Below the pieces are notes generated by a model that saw only the letters and a program-made list of their open reading frames with translations, did no database searches and was not told where the DNA came from. This document shows, one piece after another, positions 20,039 through 31,577 of a stretch of 64,000 bases of DNA. Each line of letters starts with the position of its first letter. Positions within the stretch are counted from its first letter, which is position 1. The stretch comes from Blastocladiella emersonii ATCC 22665 (taxonomy: Eukaryota; Blastocladiomycota; Blastocladiomycetes; Blastocladiales; Blastocladiaceae). The stretch spans positions 620,001 to 684,000 of the forward strand of contig JANHCV010000008.1 in the NCBI GenBank assembly GCA_025594325.1, in the 5' to 3' direction. Position numbers and translations under genes: made by a program.

Positions 20039-22079
20039 TCACCACCCAAACGCACACCCGTCCGCGCGCCCATCACTCGCGCCGACCCACCCGGTCTGCT
20101 TCCCCTGCGCGTCGCGCACGGGGCCGACCCACTGCCCGCGTCCAAACATCGCGCGCGCCGCGCCGTCCAGCGCACGCAGGTTATGCCCGCGCTCGCACAG
20201 GTCCGCGAAATCGGCGTCCGTGAACAGTCCCGCCTCCACATCGACGGGCGCGGGCTCTCCGTCCGCGCCCTGCTCGGGCTGGAGGCAGAACCGCGGCGCG
20301 TCAAGCGCGTCCTGCGGGTCGACGCGTCCGCCATTCTTGCGCGCCGCGAGGTACTGCAGGAGCACCTGCGCGTGGCCCTGCGGCTGCATGAACCCGCCCA
20401 TGACGCCGAACGCCGCGACGAGGTCGTTCCCACCCTCTTCCCCATCACCGCCCGTCGTGAGCATGCCTGGGATAATCGTGTGGTACGGCCGCTTGCCCGG
20501 CGCGACCGCGTTGACCCCATCCCCGCGCAAGTCGAACCCGCACCCGCGGTTCTGCAGGGTGAACCCGCCGCCGCGCGGGACCGCGCCGTGGCCGAACCCC
20601 ATGTAGTTGGAGTAGATGAACGAGCACGCGTTGCCGTCGGCGTCGCCCACCGAAAAGTACACGGTGCCCGAGGCGTGGCGCGGCGCGCCGTGCGGGATCG
20701 CCGTGGGCGACGCGAGTTCGCGCGCGCGACGCTGCAGGTGCGCGGGCGACAGCAGCTGCGCGACGATCTCGGCGCGCGGGGCGACCGACGGGTCGGCGAC
20801 GTGCGTCTGCGCGTCGGCGAAGGCCAGGCGCAGCGCGTTGATCAGGTGGTGCGCGGCGGATGCGGGCAGCGGCGAGTCCGAGGAGGAGGAGGCGGCGATC
20901 TGGTCCTCGATGCGCGTCGGGATGATGCCCAGCGCATGGGCTTGTTCGAGGATGCCCAGAGCGAGGATCGCGACGAGCCCTAGACGAAGCAGGCGAACGT
21001 GAGTCCAGGTTGTGCGAGCGAGCGTTTCAGGCGGAACGCACCCTGCCCGTTCGGCGCACACTCCCACAGCCGCACGCCGCCGTACTCGATCGAGATCGGG
21101 TTCTCGAACGTCGACGCGTGCTGCTTGAGGTCGTCGAGCGTCATGACGCCGCCGCACTGCTGCACGACGTCAACAATCGCCTCGGCAACCGGCCCCTCGT
21201 AGAACCCCGCCTTGCCGAGCTCGCCGATCCGGCGCAGCGTCGCCGCGAGGCCGCGCATGTACATGGTCTCGCCCTCACGCGGCGCGCGCGGCTTTCCCCC
21301 CTTCTCGTCATCCGCCAGCAGCACCTCGGCGCCGTTCGGCGACGCCGCAAGGAGGCGGTCGGCGGCCTTGGCCCACTGCCACGCGGAGAAGCGGGAGACG
21401 GGGAACCCGTTTTCGGCGAGGTCGATAGCGGGCGCCAGGAGGTCGGTGAGCGGGAACTTGCCGGTGCCGAACCGCTCGAGCGTGTCGATCCAGCCCGCGA
21501 CGGCGCCGGGGACCGTGATGCTGAGCGGCGAGGTCGCGGGGAGGCGCGCGCCGGCGTCCGGGTGGCGCGACTGTGCGAGAGACTGGGTCAGGGCGGCGGG
21601 CGAGCGGCCGCTGCCGTTTACGGCCTTGACCTACGCGGGAGGGTGGGTGGGTGGCGTGAGTGAAGGCGGCGGTGGTGCGGGGTTGGGCGAGTGCGCACGT
21701 ACAGTCCCGTCCTTGGCATTGTAGAACAGGCAGAACATGTCGCCGCCGATGCCGCACGAGCCGGGCTCTATCCATTGACGCACACACGTCAGCATCTTGT
21801 CAACGAGACGGCGTCCCAAGAACTCGCACCAGTAACGTTGAGCGCGGCAGCAACAGCGACCGCCGCCTCGGCCGCGTTGGCGCCGCGCTCGAGGAGTCGG
21901 ATGCCGGCGTGCACGGCGAGCGGCTGCGACGCGGCAACCATGTACTTGCGCGAGTGGAAGGCGGACCGGCGCGAGCGGTAGTGCACCGGGTCCTCGCGCG
22001 CCGAGATGTAAGGGGTCGTCTAGCGGGCCACTGGGTGAGCGTGGCTCGGCAGCGCTTCATGAAGTTCATTGGTTACCAT
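20039..22079 (-). CDS. Gamma-glutamyltransferase family protein (five exons)
   Basis: Exons by splice signals and frame: 22077-22079 (the ATG alone), 21830-22019, 21703-21767, 21042-21630, 20039-20979; together 596 codons including TGA. Introns are 57-72 nt and end in TAG. Recognisable blocks: [13 protein letters not shown] and [18 protein letters not shown] near the N-terminus, [23 protein letters not shown], a PNGQG block (split by an intron), and the autoprocessing threonine region [14 protein letters not shown] followed by NYMGFGHG. The family cleaves itself before that Thr and transfers or hydrolyses gamma-glutamyl groups, as of glutathione. No clear signal peptide is seen, as in the YwrD-like branch. 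595 aa is close to usual. It lies in tandem 210 bp downstream of the CFAP251-like gene. Confidence 0.88.
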
Positions 22080-22289
22080 AGTGTGTGCAACGTCTATAGA
22101 GAGGTCGGGAGAGAGAGCAAGGCGATCCTTGCGAGGCCGCGGGTGTTGATCGGCGCGCGAGCGAGTGTGGCGTCGCGGCGCGCCCGGTTCGCGGCGTTTG
22201 TCAGCGCCGACCCTGGTTTTGCCGTGACCTCACCCATCGCATCACGCCGGCCATCATCGTCAAGTCAAGTGAGTGTATCCCTGCACCAA

Positions 22290-25200
22290 TCACGGCGCCT
22301 CGGCAAGCGGGAGCTCCTCGAGGAGGTACCCGACGCGCTCGATCTCGTCGTCGGTCATGGGCTCGCCGTACGTCTTGAGGAACGCGACGAGGTCGCCGCC
22401 GAGCTGTCCGGCCGCGCGCGTCTCGTTGACGGCGGCGACCACGTCGTCGGTCTGCACGGGCACCGCGTCGCGGTAGTTGAGGAAGACTACACTCAGTATA
22501 GATCGTCAGTACCCTGCTCCCACTCGGCCCGCGCCCCGTCGTACTCTTGATCAAGTCATCAAACCCAACCGCCTCCTCCTCACCTCTCTCAAGGGCGCGC
22601 AGACTGAGCTGGGCGATCATCTGCTCGATATCGCGCTCGCTCGGGAAATGCCCTAGCGCGCGAAGCAGGGCGGGGAGCTGTGCGAGACTCACCTTCTCCC
22701 TCAACCGGTGCGTGACGCCGGGCACGTTCTCGCCGTCCTCGCGCAGCTGCGCGTAGTAGAAGAGGTCCTCGAGGTGCCGCGTGACCTCGGCGTCGCCCGT
22801 CGGGTTGATGAGGTAGTTGAACGGTGCCATCCCCTCGCCGCCGGCCGCCGCAGCACGCGCATCGAGCGCGCGCGGGTGCAGGCGCCACATCTTGACGACC
22901 GCCGAGTCCCCGACCGCGTCGCCGCCCGCGGTGAACGCAAAGGCGCCGTCGTGCGACAGCGCGAGGTCCGCGATCGCGTCCGGGTGCGCCAGCACGCCCA
23001 TGCTGCGGTGCGGGTTGCCGTCGTGCGGGAGCGCGACCAGGCCGAGGAGCTTTTCGTGCGTCGCGAACAGGAGGTACGCGCGCTGCGTCGTCCCGTTCTC
23101 GTCGGCGGCGCGCGTGAACGGGCGAAGCCACACCATCGGGTGCCGCGAGAACAGGCCCGCGAGCGTCGACTCGCGGCAGACCAGCGTGTGCGCGTTGTAC
23201 GTCTTGAGCCGCCACGCGTCGCTCGCGACCAGCAGCGTGTCGCCGTGGATCGCGGTCGCGGTTGGGACCGCCGTTTGCTCGATGCGCCGCAGCTGGACGA
23301 TGCTGATCCCGCTGCTCGACGACTCGGTGGGTTGGTCGGCGGTACCGAGCGACGCGGGCCCGTACTCGACGAGCATGCGGTCCTTGCCGACGGACATGAG
23401 CCGGTACTCGCCAAACACGCCCGCCCCGCCCTCGCCGCCACCCGTCCCCGGCCGCGGCGGCGCCGCGTGGAACCACATCCCGACAACGTCGCGCTGGTGC
23501 GCCTGCGTGCGTCCCACGAGCTCACCGCGGCCCGTATCCTTATCGAACCGGACGACGGCGACCGCCTGCTTCGCGTCGGCGCACGCAATCCACTTGCCGT
23601 CGCCCGACACGGCGATCCGGTGCACCGCGCCCGCGGCCGAGACGGCAACGGGGTCCGCGAGATCCTCGAGGTCGTCGCCCATCACCCTTAGTACGCCGCG
23701 GTCTGAAGCGACGAGCAGGCGTCCCGTCGCGGCGTCGTGCGCGAGCGACGTCACAGCCTCGCCGTTCGGGAGCGTGCGGCGTGACTCGACGGTCCGCTTC
23801 GCGTAGTTCCACAGCAGCAGGAGGCCGCCGGTGCACCCGATGGCGAGGAGTGGGAGGGTGGGGGACGGGCTCAGGCACGCGATGCCCTGCGGGATGCCCT
23901 CGACGAGGCCCGTCACGAGGACGTGCTGGCTGCTGTTTGGAGAGGAGGAGGACGGGGATGGCGCGCGCGAGAGGTGCAGGATGCGCGCGTGGGCCGTCGC
24001 GACGACGAGGCCCGGGATCCGCGGGCCGTCGAGGAACGCGTCGGGCGCCGCGCACGAGATGCTCAGGATCGGGCCCGCGCGGAGTTTTTCGAAGAAGGTG
24101 ACGAGGCGGAACTACCGAGTTCGGGGAGCGTGAGTGCGGGTTGCATGGACGGGGGTTGGAGGGGAGCGTACCGAATGGTCAAAGAAGCGCAGGAACCCGT
24201 CCTCGCCGCCCGTGACGATGAGCCCCGAGTCGAGCGGCTCGAGCACTTGGATCCCGGCGCTGTGGACGTGGCTACACAACGCGCGGTCAGTCGCCTACAC
24301 CCCGTTGTCGAGCCCGCAGGAACCGTACTGGTGCGTCTTGATCAACGTCCACGCGCTACCGCCCTTCGCACGCGTCCAGACCGGCACATCGCCCGCGCGC
24401 GTGGCGCCGACCGCGAGGTCCTCGTTGATAAACGCCGTGACGGTGAGCTGCGCCTTGAGCGCGAACTCGTCGACGGGGTCGAGCGGCGACTCGGGGCGCG
24501 ACCAGTCCCAGAAGTGGACCGTCTCGTACCCGTTCGAGACGAGGCGGTGCGGCGAGGTAGGGGAGAAGCGGATCGACAGCTGCGGGTCGGGCGTCGGGAC
24601 GGGGGCGGAGAAGACGGGGTCCGAGGTCGGGGTTGTCCAGTCCCAGATGCAGAGCGTTTGCGAGTCTGTTGCGCGCTTGAGTGTGAGTAACGTGCGGGTG
24701 GATCCCGGAGCAGTTCGCGCGTACCTCCATCCCCGCCGATCGAGGCGAGGTACTTGGCGTCGGGCGACAGCGCGAGCACCTGCGCGCCGTGTCCGCCGTG
24801 CGGCGCGAAGAAGGTCTTGATCGGGACGCCCGTGGCGAGCTCCCACACGAGGATCAGCGACTCGGACCCCGTGTCGCTCGTCGCGGCCCACCGCCGGTCG
24901 CGCGAAACGGCGCTTGCGGCGATCGGGTTGCACTACACGCGTTTGGCGGTGTGAGCGGTGGTTGAGGGACGTTGTGGGCGGGTTCGAGCGTACGTGGCCC
25001 TGCAGCACCGTGAGCTTGCGGTGGCCCGGGCGGTGGATGATCACGTTGTTTGCCGCGCAGTAGAGCACCGTCGGGTGCTGGCCGCCCGCCTAAACCGAGT
25101 CTGCGTGAGGACAAGCGCAAGTCACGGAGGAGGACCCACGTACGAGCTCCTCGTTGGGGCTCACGACATGGACCGAGCCCGGCAGCTGGTTCGACAGCCC

Positions 25201-25324
25201 AAAGACGTGCTCGAGCTCCTACGAGGCGCGTGCGCCGAGCGGTGAGCGAGGGCAACCCCGTGCAAGCCGGCGCGTCATGACGCACGATGGGCTGCCTTGT
25301 CTGTTCCTGCGTGGATACTGGCAT
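22290..25324 (-). CDS. CFAP251: CFAP251/WDR66-like axonemal WD40 protein (eight exons)
   Basis: Exons: 25286-25324, 25144-25218, 24994-25089, 24725-24932, 24329-24665, 24172-24271, 22545-24111, 22290-22486; 2619 nt, 872 aa, frame preserved throughout. Introns are 54-67 nt, nearly all starting GTACG or GTGCG. The N-terminal part has WD-type blades (HVFGLSNQLPGSV, LYCAANNVIIHRPG, LCIWDWT, VHFWDWS, GLIVTGGEDGFLRFFD, LVTFFEKL). The C-terminus has the characteristic helical/EF-hand-like tail (LRALGHFPSERDIEQMI, FLKTYGEPMTDDEIERVG). CFAP251 is part of the calmodulin- and spoke-associated complex at the base of radial spoke 3 in motile axonemes. Its presence implies a flagellated stage. The long N-terminal extension of animal homologues is absent. 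Confidence 0.85.
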
Positions 25325-25417
25325 CGTTCAAGTTGCATCAAGTTTTGCACGGGCAACAAGAAGTGAAAAGAAGAGAGGAGAGGGGCGAAGCGAGGCGCGC
25401 TCTCCCACGGGGGCCAC

Positions 25418-25430
25418 GCGTTGCGCCACA
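25418..25430 (+). promoter_or_regulatory. Recurrent 13-mer upstream of the aldehyde dehydrogenase remnant
   Basis: GCGTTGCGCCACA, same orientation as the downstream remnant, 105 bp before its first ATG. The same 13-mer lies 103 bp before the ATG at 57636 and 124 bp before the BTB ATG at 60705. A promoter role is inference from position only. Confidence 0.3.
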
Positions 25431-25529
25431 CTTGCCTCCCTGGTCGCTCGTCACGCCTGGTCGCTCCAACGCCGTCCTTTTCGCCCTTCGCTCGCCGCTC
25501 CCTCTCTTGCTGCACCCCGATCGCACAAC

Positions 25530-26021
25530 GTAACCATGGAAACAGAGACGGTCGCAACTTTATCAACGAACAATACGCCGACGCCACGTCGCCCGCGGCG
25601 TGGATCCCCGTCGCGGCGCCGCACACGGGCGCTGTGATCGCGCGGTGCCCCGACTCGTCGCCCGCCGACGTCGACGCCGCTGTCCAGGCCGCCAAGTTGC
25701 GGTCGCCGCCGCCGCTACGACCTGGCTGGCACTGACACGCACACACGTAGCAGGCCGCGTTCGGCCCGTGGAGCGCGCACGCTTAAGGACCGCGCGCAGA
25801 TCCTGCTGCGGTACCACGCGCTGATCACACAGTACGCCGACGAGCTCGCCGACCTGATTGTCAAGGAGCACGGCAAGACCAAGGCCGAGGCGCTCGGCGA
25901 CGCGGCCAAGGGCAACGGGACGGTCGAGTACGCCTGCTCGCTCCCGCAGCTCGCTGCCGGGCGTATCATGGGGGTGTCGCGCGGCGTCGTGTGCCGCGAC
26001 CTGCGCGTCTCGCTCGGAGTC
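25530..26021 (+). pseudogene. Aldehyde dehydrogenase fragment, methylmalonate-semialdehyde type
   Basis: The N-terminal part of an ALDH6-like protein is readable in changing frames: GRNFINEQYADATSPAAWIP, SSPADVDAAVQAAK, FGPWS, then after a one-base shift near 25785 RAQILLRYHALITQYADEL, KEHGKTKAEALGD, EYACSLPQLAAG and SRGVVCRDLRVSLGV. A short intron-like stretch lies near 25695-25755. The match stops at about 26021, before the catalytic cysteine, and LRR-gene sequence follows. The intact enzyme makes propanoyl-CoA in mitochondrial valine breakdown; this copy cannot. The first ATG (25536) is not in the protein's frame. Confidence 0.65.
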
Positions 26022-26177
26022 ACTATCAGCATTGTCCCCTTGGGTTGTGATCGGCGACTTGCTGGGGGCGTGACGATGAACAGGGCGACTCGTTTCAGCG
26101 GCTTCCCACGCCACGCCGAGAGCGACACGTCCTCCGCGCCCGATGTAATCCTCGGTCGCTACTTGGATGAAAAACTC

Positions 26178-28104
26178 ATGGACTCTATGCAACGCAAACT
26201 TAACGTAAGCGAGATCCTCGCCGACATTCTTGTGCGCGCCGTCGCGATGCACGACCTACGCGACTCGCACGGTCTGCTCCAGTACGTGCGCGTGCTCCCG
26301 CGCCGCAGTGCCCCCGAAGTGACCCGGCTTGTGCTGCAGCGCTGTCCGAGGTTCAGTGCCCCATTTGCTACGGCCAGCGGTAATCTGGCGCTTCTGGAAC
26401 TCATCCGCGAGTACAAGGTTGAATCGCGTCTTCCCCCGCTGGTACACGCGCAGGCGCTCAATGTCGCGCTGGGGCGAGGCGACGAGGGCGTGCTGGCGTT
26501 CTGGCGCGAGTCCGAGCTTGGATTTCTGTCTCACGAAAGTATTTCGATGCAGCTGCGGGTTGCGCTCGACCTAAAGCATCCCGCCGAATCAGGCGTCGCG
26601 CCGGGTGACGCAGCTATTGCCCGGGTCGCTGCCGACATTGGCAGCGGCAAGCTCACCGAGTTATCAATCGCGCAGAAGCGAATCACTTCGAGCGGAATTG
26701 CAGCGCTCAACCGTGCCCTCGCGATGCCCAACCAGCGAGTCGAGTCAGTCACGCTCGACGCTTGCGATTTGGATGCTTCTCGTGTGCTCCAGCTCCGCCT
26801 ACCGCCTTCGATCACCTCGCTTGACCTCTCTCGCAATCGGTTTGGATGGACCAACGCGGACCGTGCTCACGAGGGTCTGGGAATGCTCGCTGCGGGGCTT
26901 CGAAACTTGCGCATGTCCAGCTGTTTCGTGTCCAGCGATTTCATGGCGCTGCTCAGCGCCCAAACTTCGGCCCCCTCGTTGGCGGCACTTGACTTATCAG
27001 GAAACACGCTCGACAAGGCCACAATCCTCCGGCTCATGGAACGACTTCCGCCCACGCTGCGCAGCCTCGACCTGCACCGCTGCTCGCTCAGGCCAGCTGC
27101 GGCCGCCATCGTCGTCAAGTACCTGCCGGTTGGGCTCACCGACCTCATTCTCTCGGGAAACAAGATAACCATGGATTGCGCACAGGTGCTTGCGGGCCAG
27201 CTTCCGCTTGTCCCAAACCTGCGTTGCCTTATCCTGGTTGACTGCTCGATGTTCGATTCAGCGATGGGCATCATCGTTTGCGCCCTTCCGGATGCTATTG
27301 AGGAGCTCGATTTGAGTGGAAATAGCATCGACTACGCGACGTTGCCTGCACTTGCTAGACGCGCCCTGCCGCGGCTCACAACATTGGGCCTCGCCCATAC
27401 CCGGCTTCAAGACAAGTCTGCAGCGATGCTGATCCGAGGCATACCGCGTACTCTGACTTGCCTCAACGTCTCCTCCAACACGGTGTCTGGAAACGTGTTC
27501 ACGGGTGTGCTCGACCAAATCTCGCGGACTGCTCCAGGGTTCCAGTCGCTCACGCTCAACAATTGCCAGATGCTCCATCTGGATCTCGCCGTATTCGCGC
27601 AATCCATGCCGCCGTCGCTCACCGACCTGACTCTCCATTCCTTCGGAGGTGTGTTTGGCAACTGCGACGAATTTTTCGGCGCCTTTTCGCCGCCAGCGTT
27701 GACGCGGCTGGACCTCTCAGTTGGAGTAATCGCTGTGTCATGGCACATGCGTTTTAGTCCACTCTCGCTTCCCTTCTTCACTCTCGGGCACAGTTTTTAC
27801 CGACGACGACTTTGACTCGCTCGCGTTCTGGCTGTCGAATATTGCGACGTCTCTACATGCGCTCGGTCTCTCTGGGTGCCGTTTGAACGACGGAAACGTA
27901 GCCCGCATTGTCCCCGCGCTGCCCCAGTCGATCGTATCGCTTGATTTGTCTGGCAACATGTTGCACGACTCAATCGTCGACCTCCTGCAGGTGCAAGACC
28001 TCCCGTTTCTGGTCGATATCAATGTTGCGAACACGGGCTTGACGAACCAAGGAAAAGCTCGACTCAACGCGCTCCTCGAACAGCGAGCGTGTGAGCGGCA
28101 GTGA
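26178..28104 (+). pseudogene. Ankyrin-like/LRR protein gene broken by a small insertion
   Basis: ATG 26178 (MDSMQRKLNVSEILAD) opens a frame running to 27815. Residues 1-170 form an ankyrin-like helical region (YVRVLPR, RLVLQRCPRF, LALLELIREYKVE, GDEGVLAFWRE). The rest are RNI-type leucine-rich repeats. At 27719 a 62-bp insert plus a 5-bp duplication adds 67 nt, shifts the frame and leads to an early stop. The native ending is still readable downstream (SLDLSGNMLHDSIVDLL, ALLEQRACERQ, TGA at 28104). Relatives at 32579 and 47592 lack the insert. The 5' side abuts the dehydrogenase fragment. These proteins are probably recognition or scaffold factors; function unknown. Confidence 0.75.
27719..27780 (+). 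repeat. 62-bp insert with CTCTC target duplication
   Basis: The 62-bp segment beginning AGTTGGAGTAATCGCT is found again, reverse-complemented and with one mismatch, at 62446-62507. Here it is flanked by CTCTC on both sides (27714-27718 and 27781-27785), and paralogous LRR genes show an uninterrupted sequence. It has no terminal inverted repeats and no frame-restoring splice pair. Confidence 0.7.
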
Positions 28105-28299
28105 TGTGTGTTACGCTTCGTTCAAGTGGTGCTGATCGTGGTAATCGTCCACCTGATCTCGCGTGTTACCGCCCGCAACCGTCTTTCCAGCCCACCGCGC
28201 TCCCGTGGCGCCGCTCTCCGCCCTGTCATCTTATTTCTCTTCACTCCGCCTTGGCTCATGGGCGGGGACAGGAATACACATCCCTGACTACTTGTATCC

Positions 28300-29967
28300 T
28301 CGCCTCATCGCCTTCTCGAGTCGGCTCCTCTGGGTGTCACCGCTGGGAGTCGCGGCCGCCGTCCGCACGGATCTGGACACGCCCTTTACAGTGCGTTGGC
28401 GCGGCAGCGACCTCAACTCGGACCCACGACGCGCTCTCTGCCGCCTACATGGCGCGTGACATGACTTGCTGCTTGCCCTTACCGCGGCAGCTGACGTCGC
28501 GCCGGCGCCCATCGACGTCCCCGCCCTCGCCACTGCGCTACGGGGTGGCCCGCGTCGCGCCCGCCCGAGCGAGTCTCTTGCGGCAAACTCGCTCCTGAGC
28601 TTCCAGCTCCGCGCGCTCGCAGGCCAGTTGCCGACCCGCGCCCGTCTGCACCAGTTCTGGCCGCACCGCTACGAGTCGCCCAACTGCGCCGAGTGCCTCA
28701 AAACTGGTGTCGAGGTCGCCGACACGCAGGCGCACGCGTTCGCGTGCCACGCATGGACGCGCGATTATCGAGATGTGCCCTGTTGCGGCGGTCCTCAACC
28801 TCGTGCCCCACAAGAAGGAGTTCATCGTGAACTCAGACGCGGACGAGCACGCGTTCATGCTGTTCCGCGACCCGGCCGTTTGCCGTGATCTTGGCGTCTC
28901 CGTGATGAGCTGAGATACCTTTCATATACCTTCACTCGTTGCATGGACTTGCTCGCGATTCCTGCTCTTTGAGCCAGCCTCGTGAATTTTGAGAGCGGAT
29001 GGATGGGAGTTACGTCTCTATTTCGACGCGGGCGCTGGAAATGACTCTCGTGCGGGCATTTTTTTTTCCAGGCAGCGGGGCTTAGGTAGGCATTTCGGGG
29101 TCCGCATTTATTCGATTTTCGCTAAGGTGAGTTTCGAGGTGGCCCCGCCCACGCCGATTTATTTTACAAGCACCGAGGAGGCTCTTCAGGCCCGAAGTGG
29201 TCCCTCATTTCAGAAGGGGTCGCGATCCTCAGAAGAGGGCCCACCCGCGCTCAATCTGGTCTCCCTTCCGCCCGATCTGGCCCCCGCTGCTCGACGCCGG
29301 AAACGCTATCCCACGATGCTGTCCCACCTCGCGCATGCTCGTGTCCGCGGCGCTCGACAACGCCGCTCGCGGCATCGGCAGCGCCCTCGCGGCGGTCGCC
29401 GAGGCCGAGATTGGTAGCGGCCTCCGCGCCAGCGTCGCCGGCTCGCTCGGCGAGCAGCTCAGCAGCTCAAACTGTATCAAACGTACCGCGGCCGCCGTCC
29501 TGGACGCGCCGGTCGCCGCATGGTTCAAGCGGCATGGTTCAAGCGGATGTACAACCACCTACGCGAGCTCATCGACCCGCGTCTCGCACTCCCCGCCGCC
29601 CCGGCCATCGGGCCATAGCCTCGAACGCCGTGCGGTAGCATGCTCGGCGCCCGCGCTGCAACGCAATTGCTGATGCAGCGCCCGTGGCCCATGACGGTGC
29701 CCTGACGCCAATTGACGCGAGCGACCAGATGCACTGCCCTCCGGCGCGCTGTGCTGCGTTGCGCTGTGCTACGTCGCGCTGTGCTGCGACGCACCGCTCT
29801 CCGACCCCGGCGGCAAGTACTGCCATAGCGACGAGGTTCAAGACTCGTTCAACAGGCGCTTACCGGCGATTCAAGCGATTGCCCACCCGCACGGCGCAAG
29901 CGCCCCTAGTGGCGCGGGCTTTAGCCCTCGATTGAAAACCAAACGCGAAGCGTTTAGGTGGCTCAAG
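28300..29967 (+). mobile_element. Non-autonomous rolling-circle element N1 (5' end not defined)
   Basis: The 3' end is exact: GGCTTTAGCCCTCGA (29917-29931), hairpin AAACGCGAAGCGTTT (29941-29955), then 12 nt to CTCAAG at 29967. The body contains LINE-derived coding remnants (about 28338-28755), a segment of about 550 bp absent from its sister N2, and three copies of a 15-bp unit near 29749-29793. No 5' TCGAGG terminus was found, so the start given is approximate. The next base after the end is the 5' terminus of N2. Confidence 0.55.
28338..28755 (+). pseudogene. LINE retrotransposon 3' coding remnant (copy in N1)
   Basis: Broken frames match the copy at 30390-31165: AVRTDLDTPFTVRWRGSDLN, then PIDVPALATALRG, then LLSFQLRALAGQLPTRARLH and CAECLKTGVEVADTQAHAF. 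The last block resembles the post-RT zinc-binding region of non-LTR retrotransposons (GQLPTR, C-x2-C, ending near a further Cys). After 28756 the two copies diverge for about 550 bp; within that, 28773-28913 is a short open frame (MCPVAAVLNLVPHKKEF) of unknown origin. Confidence 0.55.
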
Positions 29968-30389
29968 TCGAGGTCTAAAGCCCTCTTTCTAGACCGGGTC
30001 GCTGCTGGATAGGGTGCCGACGCTCACGTGAGCGCGATCCACGTGAGCGACCCGAAAACGCGTGACAGACGCGTCGTTTCTCATGTGACTGCTGTGGCGC
30101 AACGCGTCCTGGCCTTGCACGTGATCGGCCTCGGCCCAACCCCCGGAAGCGCGTCGCTTGACGCTGTTCCGCTCGGCCATCGCGGAACGTTAAACGCTTT
30201 GCACCGACCCTCGACCAGGCCCGCGAGACTCCGAGCACATGAAAGCGTGAGAGATGCAGAAGCGCGGTAAGCCGCTAACGGAGCCCGTGCTTGGCGTGCG
30301 TGTTGGAAAACGGAGCCCGTGTTCGGTGCACATCCTTAAACGACGCGGTTCACCTGGGAGCCGCTAGCGCAGGCTCGTTGACGTGGGCG

Positions 30390-31165
30390 CGAGTTCAACG
30401 GTTGCACCGAGAACGACTTGCGAGGTCCCATGAACGTGAGTTCGAGTGAGGACTGCGAGGTCGAGAGATCCACTCTTTGAGTTGCGGTCCGTTACACGGA
30501 CGTGTCGCTCCGTGGCTTGGGTTTGCCAGACGTTGCAGCGGGCGCAGACGTCTTCGTGAGCGGATCGCAGGAGCTCGCTGTTCGCGTGGGTGCGGGTCCG
30601 CGCAACGTGCTCGCTCGAGTGGGCCGTGCTCCGCTGGATCATCGCGGCCCGCGAGCTCCAGGTCGAGAGGGTCCGTGGCCACGCTGTGAACTTGGAGAAT
30701 GAGGAGGCCGACGCGCTCGCCAACAAGGGCTGCCGCGCATCTCCCGCTGTGAATCGCCGTTGCCGTCCGCGCGGACCTCGATGCGCCCTTCACGGCGCGC
30801 AGGCGCGGCTGCAACTTCAACTCAGTCCCGCGACGCGCTCTCCGCCGCCTGCACGACGCGCGACACGACCCGCTGCTCGCTCTGATCGCGTCCGCTGGCA
30901 TCACGTCCTCCCCCATCGATGTCCCAGCCCTTGTCACTGCGCTTCGGGGCAGCACGCGCCGCATCCACCCGAGCGAGTCCCTCACCGCGAACTCGCTCCC
31001 GTGCTTCCAGCTCCGCGCGCTCGCAGGCCAGCTGCCGACCCGCGGCTGTTTGCACCAGCTCTGGCCGCACCGCTACGAGTCCCCCAACTGCGCCGAATGC
31101 CCAAAAACTGGCGGCAAGGTCGCCGACACTCAAGCGTACGCGTTTGAGTGCACACTCTTCGCGCG
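30390..31165 (+). pseudogene. LINE retrotransposon 3' coding remnant (copy in N2)
   Basis: Includes an RNase H C-terminal signature, VRGHAVNLENEEADALANKG, whose H, NE, AD and LA positions are typical. It continues to a C-terminal zinc-binding stretch (FQLRALAGQLPTRG, CAECPKTGGKVADTQAYAF). Several frame changes are needed to read it through. No reverse-transcriptase core is present. The family is therefore an RNase H-bearing non-LTR element, captured in fragments inside N1 and N2. Confidence 0.65.
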
Positions 31166-31577
31166 CAATCGTCTCCGCGGCACTGGACGACGTCCGCATC
31201 GCAAACGCCCTCGCGGCGGTCGACAAGGGCTAGATCGGGGGCGGGCTCCGCACCAGCGTCACTGGATCGCTCGCCGAGCGCCTTCTCAACCCAAAACACA
31301 TGAAGCACCGTGGCCGCCATCGTGGACGCACCACTCGTCGCGTGGTTCAAACAGCTCTACTGAGACGAACCCATCGATCCACGCCTCGCGCTCCTGCCGC
31401 GACGGCCATCGCCTCGAGCGCCATGCAGGAGCTTGCTTGGCGCCCTCGCTGCAGCGCGATTGCTGATGTCGCGCCGGTGACACATGACGGTGCCCTGCCG
31501 CCACTGAACGCGAGCGACCAACCGCACCATCCTTTGTTGAAGCGCGCGCATCGCGCAGCAGGGGAACGCGCTGTGCT

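Noticed and set aside
22708-23691. 327-codon plus-strand frame
   Set aside because: Shadow of the large CFAP251-like exon.
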